Assembly: GCA_900756945.1 (NCBI GenBank) | Contig: CAAELZ010000101.1 | Location: 1-8,450, forward strand | Direction of reading: 5' to 3' | Origin: an uncultured Collinsella sp. | GTDB taxonomy: Bacteria > Actinomycetota > Coriobacteriia > Coriobacteriales > Coriobacteriaceae | DNA length: 8,450 nucleotides | Translations under genes and position numbers: made by a program | In this document: positions 6,684-8,450 of the stretch, piece after piece | Layout of the letters: each line of letters opens with the position of its first letter | Position numbering within the stretch: the stretch's first letter is position 1 | Notes under the pieces: model-generated | Seen by the model: the letters and a program-made list of their open reading frames with translations, nothing else | Databases searched by the model: none | Told to the model about the DNA's origin: nothing

Positions 6684-6689
6684 TATACT
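6684..6689 (+). promoter_or_regulatory. Predicted -10 box of galE
   Basis: TATACT lies 37 bases upstream of the galE start codon. The -35 region (around 6660-6667, GTTTTG) is a poor match to consensus. The assignment rests on the good -10 box and its position. Confidence 0.45.
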
Positions 6690-6726
6690 CCCCTCAAGAA
6701 GTGTTCCTGATTCGATAGGAGACTAC

Positions 6727-7788
6727 ATGTCCAAAGCACTCGACCCCAAAGACACCTGCGTCCTCGTTACCGGCGGCGCCGGCTTTATCGGCTCGCACAC
6801 CGTCGTTCAGCTGCTCGAGGGTGGCTACCAGGTTGTCGTCGTCGATGACCTCTCCAACTCCAGCGCCGTTGCCATCGACCGCGTCAAGACCATCGTGGGC
6901 GACGAGGCCGCCAAGAACCTCACCTTCTACGAGGCCAACGTGCTCGACCGCGATGCGATGAACAAGATCTTCGATACCCACCAGATCGACCGCGTCATCC
7001 ACTTCGCCGGCTTTAAGGCCGTTGGCGAGTCGGTGAGCAAGCCCGTCGAGTACTACCACAACAATATCGAGAACACCCTGGTGCTCATCGATGTCATGCG
7101 CAACCACGGCTGTAAGTCCATCATCTTCTCGAGCTCTTCGACCGTCTACGGCGATCCGGACAATCCGCCCGTCACCGAGGAAGACCCCAAGAAGCCCGCG
7201 ACCAACCCCTATGGTTGGACCAAGTGGATGATTGAGCAGATCCTCATGGACGTCCACACCGCCGACCCCGAGTGGGACGTCGTGCTGCTCCGTTATTTCA
7301 ATCCCATCGGTGCCCATCCGTCGGGCCTGATCGGCGAGGACCCCAAGGGCATCCCCAACAACCTGGTGCCCTACGTCGCCCAGGTCGCCGTCGGTAAGCT
7401 CGAGGCCGTTCAGGTCTTTGGCAACGACTACCCCACCCCCGACGGCACCGGCGTGCGCGACTACATCCACGTGTGCGACCTGGCATCCGGTCACGTTGCC
7501 GCCCTCAACTGGATGAACGGCAAGACCGGCGTCGAGATCTTTAACCTGGGCACCGGCACCGGCACCTCGGTACTCGAGGTCGTCGCCGCCTTCTCCAAGG
7601 CCTGCGGCAAGGAGCTGCCCTACGTGATTCGCGAGCGCCGTGCCGGCGATATCGCCGCCAACTGGTGCGATGCCTCCAAGGCCGAACGCATGATGGGCTG
7701 GAAGGCCCAGTACGACATCGCGGACATGTGCCGCGACAGCTGGAATTGGCAGAGCCATAACCCCAACGGCTTCGCCGACGCCGAGTAG
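6727..7788 (+). CDS. galE: UDP-glucose 4-epimerase
   Basis: GalE is a cytoplasmic NAD-dependent short-chain dehydrogenase/reductase that interconverts UDP-galactose and UDP-glucose. It serves the Leloir pathway and supplies UDP-galactose for surface polysaccharides. The 353-residue product is slightly longer than E. coli GalE (338), mainly through a short N-terminal extension. Seen: the Rossmann motif GGAGFIG at 16-22, acidic VVVVDDLSNS at 36-45 for the NAD ribose, HFAGFKAVGES at 92-102, SSSSTVYG at 135-142 (Ser137 aligns with the catalytic serine), the YxxxK pair Tyr162/Lys166 in NPYGWTKWM, RYFNPIGAHPSG, and GTGVRDYIHVCDLASGH. The start at 6727 is supported by AGGAG (6717-6721) five bases upstream; a longer in-frame start at 6664 would run through the promoter. 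No other galactose genes are in view, so it appears to be a single-gene unit ending at the terminator at 7902-7934. Confidence 0.96.
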   Translation: MSKALDPKDTCVLVTGGAGFIGSHTVVQLLEGGYQVVVVDDLSNSSAVAIDRVKTIVGDEAAKNLTFYEANVLDRDAMNKIFDTHQIDRVIHFAGFKAVGESVSKPVEYYHNNIENTLVLIDVMRNHGCKSIIFSSSSTVYGDPDNPPVTEEDPKKPATNPYGWTKWMIEQILMDVHTADPEWDVVLLRYFNPIGAHPSGLIGEDPKGIPNNLVPYVAQVAVGKLEAVQVFGNDYPTPDGTGVRDYIHVCDLASGHVAALNWMNGKTGVEIFNLGTGTGTSVLEVVAAFSKACGKELPYVIRERRAGDIAANWCDASKAERMMGWKAQYDIADMCRDSWNWQSHNPNGFADAE

Positions 7789-7797
7789 CCACTCCCC

Positions 7798-7835
7798 CGT
7801 GCTAGGTTTTGTGGCATGCCTCAAAACCTAGCACG
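7798..7835. repeat. Hairpin 1 downstream of galE
   Basis: A perfect 14-bp stem pairs CGTGCTAGGTTTTG (7798-7811) with CAAAACCTAGCACG (7822-7835). The 10-base loop contains the palindrome GGCATGCC (7813-7820). It begins ten bases after the galE stop codon and is not followed by a T-run, so it is not a standard terminator. It matches hairpin 2 in layout. Confidence 0.8.
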
Positions 7836-7868
7836 CGACATGCTCGGCACATGCCGCTTCCTGCATGG

Positions 7869-7899
7869 GTAGATTTCTAGACATGTCCCAAAAATCTAC
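7869..7899. repeat. Hairpin 2 downstream of galE
   Basis: GTAGATTT (7869-7876) pairs with AAATCTAC (7892-7899), and the loop holds the palindrome GACATGTC (7880-7887). The whole unit aligns with hairpin 1: TAG-G/A-TTT, then G-G/A-CATG-C/T-C, then AAA-C/T-CTA. The arm base that differs is compensated on the other side. It is likely a second, diverged copy of the same element. Confidence 0.7.
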
Positions 7900-7901
7900 T
7901 G

Positions 7902-7934
7902 GCCCCGGCCTCCAATGTGAGGTCGGGGCTTTTT
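7902..7934 (+). terminator. Intrinsic terminator of galE
   Basis: An 11-bp stem pairs GCCCCGGCCTC (7902-7912) with GAGGTCGGGGC (7919-7929), including one G-T pair. The loop is CAATGT and five T residues follow (7930-7934). It lies 114 bases after the galE stop codon, beyond both hairpins. Its T-run doubles as the A-run at the broken end of the transposase remnant on the other strand. Confidence 0.88.
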
Positions 7935-8243
7935 AGGAACTCGTTCTCGAGCTCGAGCTCGCGCATGCACTTGCGGCCGCCGCGACCGGGTGGTTGGTCA
8001 GCTCCTTCTTCCTGACCGTCACCCATCTTCCCAGGGTCTTCTCGTTGATGCCGAGGTCGGCTGCCACTTGGGCGATGGGCTTCCCCGACGCGGCGGCGAA
8101 GTCTGCGGCCTCGGCGCGGTACCCCGCTGTGTAGGAGGGCCCGTCTGCCATGACTGACACTCCTTTCTTTTTGGCGCTGAAACGATTATCGCCGCTCAAC
8201 GCCATTCCTCTAAGTCAAGTGTCCTTGAATACGATACAGTTCA
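7931..8243 (-). mobile_element. Remnant of an IS3-family insertion sequence (left end and part of orfA)
   Basis: The minus strand starting at 8243 begins TGAACTGTATCGTATTC, which resembles IS3-family terminal inverted repeats that start with TG. About 92 bases further in, an OrfA-like reading frame begins. The element stops at about 7931, where it meets the galE terminator; the rest of orfA, the DDE transposase orfB and the right end are absent from the window. The exact boundary at 8243 is inferred from the TG start and from the change of reading frames there. Confidence 0.65.
7933..8151 (-). pseudogene. IS3-family transposase OrfA, frameshifted and truncated
   Basis: The intact part reads MADGPSYTAGYRAEAADF, then a helix-turn-helix (GKPIAQVAADLGINEKTLGRWV, about residues 23-44) and VRKKELTNHP, the standard N-terminus of IS3 OrfA proteins that bind the element's ends. 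The start at 8151 has AAAGGAG (8160-8166) eight bases upstream; an in-frame ATG at 8205 lacks such a site. After NHPVAAAA the frame becomes low-complexity Ser/Ala and stops at 7933, whereas the neighbouring frame reads KCMRELELENEFLK, the leucine-zipper-like end expected of OrfA. A small deletion or insertion near 7970-7980 therefore broke the gene. Even in the corrected frame the match ends at the galE terminator. It is very unlikely to be functional as a transposase. Confidence 0.7.
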
Positions 8244-8450
8244 AATGGACGAGGAGAATCTGGCGCTCCTCTCGATGAGCCCGGAGAGGTCCCTGGTCGT
8301 CACCTTCCCCCGCGCGAACGCGAAGCGGACGGGGGCGAGCCATGTCCTCACCGGGTTGATTTTCAATCTCAACGCAACAGCCTGAACCGACCCCGCGTTT
8401 CCGCAGCTAGCGCAACGCGGAAATAGCTCCCGGCACCTGGCTATCGCCTC
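8244..8450. other. Unassigned end segment with competing short open frames
   Basis: The segment beyond the IS end has no gene I recognise. On the plus strand 8245-8385 could encode 46 residues starting MDEENLALLSMSPERS and ending TGLIFNLNATA, with G/C-rich third positions but no ribosome binding site. On the minus strand a frame open from the window edge (8450) runs 69 codons, ending RDLSGLIERSARFSSSI, with its stop TGA at 8241-8243, the first three bases of the IS end; it uses more AGG/AGA arginine codons. At most one is real. A weak inverted repeat, CCGCGTT (8393-8399) with AACGCGG (8414-8420), lies near the edge. Confidence 0.4.

Noticed and set aside
6694..7824. Minus-strand open frame (376 codons) opposite galE
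   Set aside because: It is a Val/Gly/Asp/His-rich shadow of galE with no ribosome binding site or motif.
8393..8420. tRNA-like or small-RNA fold near the right edge
   Set aside because: There is only a 7-bp stem with alternative pairings and no cloverleaf or conserved T-loop, so it cannot be supported.

Overview
The window looks like the chromosome of a GC-rich anaerobic actinobacterium of the Coriobacteriia, most likely Collinsella or a close relative. I infer this from codon use strongly biased to G/C in third positions, the style of the proteins (a full-length xylulose-5-phosphate/fructose-6-phosphate phosphoketolase, a coiled-coil cell-wall hydrolase with an SRRTALK twin-arginine-like leader) and the gene mix. 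No database search was possible, so the genus is an inference.

Layout. (1) 71-3832, minus strand: a LacI-family repressor gene (2804-3832) lies directly upstream of a phosphoketolase gene (xfp, 71-2599). The 204-base gap between them holds a -10 box and two near-identical LacI-type operators whose centres are exactly 21 bp apart, so the repressor very probably controls xfp. (2) 3833-4072: a divergent intergenic region with a bulged hairpin and a larger inverted repeat that can fold in two mutually exclusive ways. (3) 4073-5060, plus strand: murB (peptidoglycan precursor synthesis) with a strong intrinsic terminator. (4) 5061-5252: a gene-free spacer dominated by a 131-bp palindrome with perfect 31-bp arms and a nested hairpin. 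(5) 5253-6458, minus strand: an exported PcsB/CwlO-like peptidoglycan hydrolase with a coiled-coil N-terminus and a C-terminal Cys/His peptidase domain. (6) 6459-6726: a divergent promoter region. (7) 6727-7788, plus strand: galE (UDP-glucose 4-epimerase). It is followed by two successive hairpins of matching architecture and then a canonical terminator. (8) 7931-8243, minus strand: a decayed IS3-family fragment, with the left end and the start of orfA intact but the gene frameshifted and cut off at the galE terminator. (9) 8244-8450: an unassigned end segment with overlapping short open frames on both strands.

How it fits together: the conserved genes are ordinary central metabolism and envelope functions. 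Phosphoketolase makes acetyl-phosphate from pentose- or fructose-phosphate, GalE interconverts UDP-glucose and UDP-galactose, MurB makes UDP-MurNAc, and the hydrolase remodels the wall. No new multigene system is visible. The points of interest are non-coding: the tandem operators at xfp and three different families of palindromic elements in the gaps between genes.
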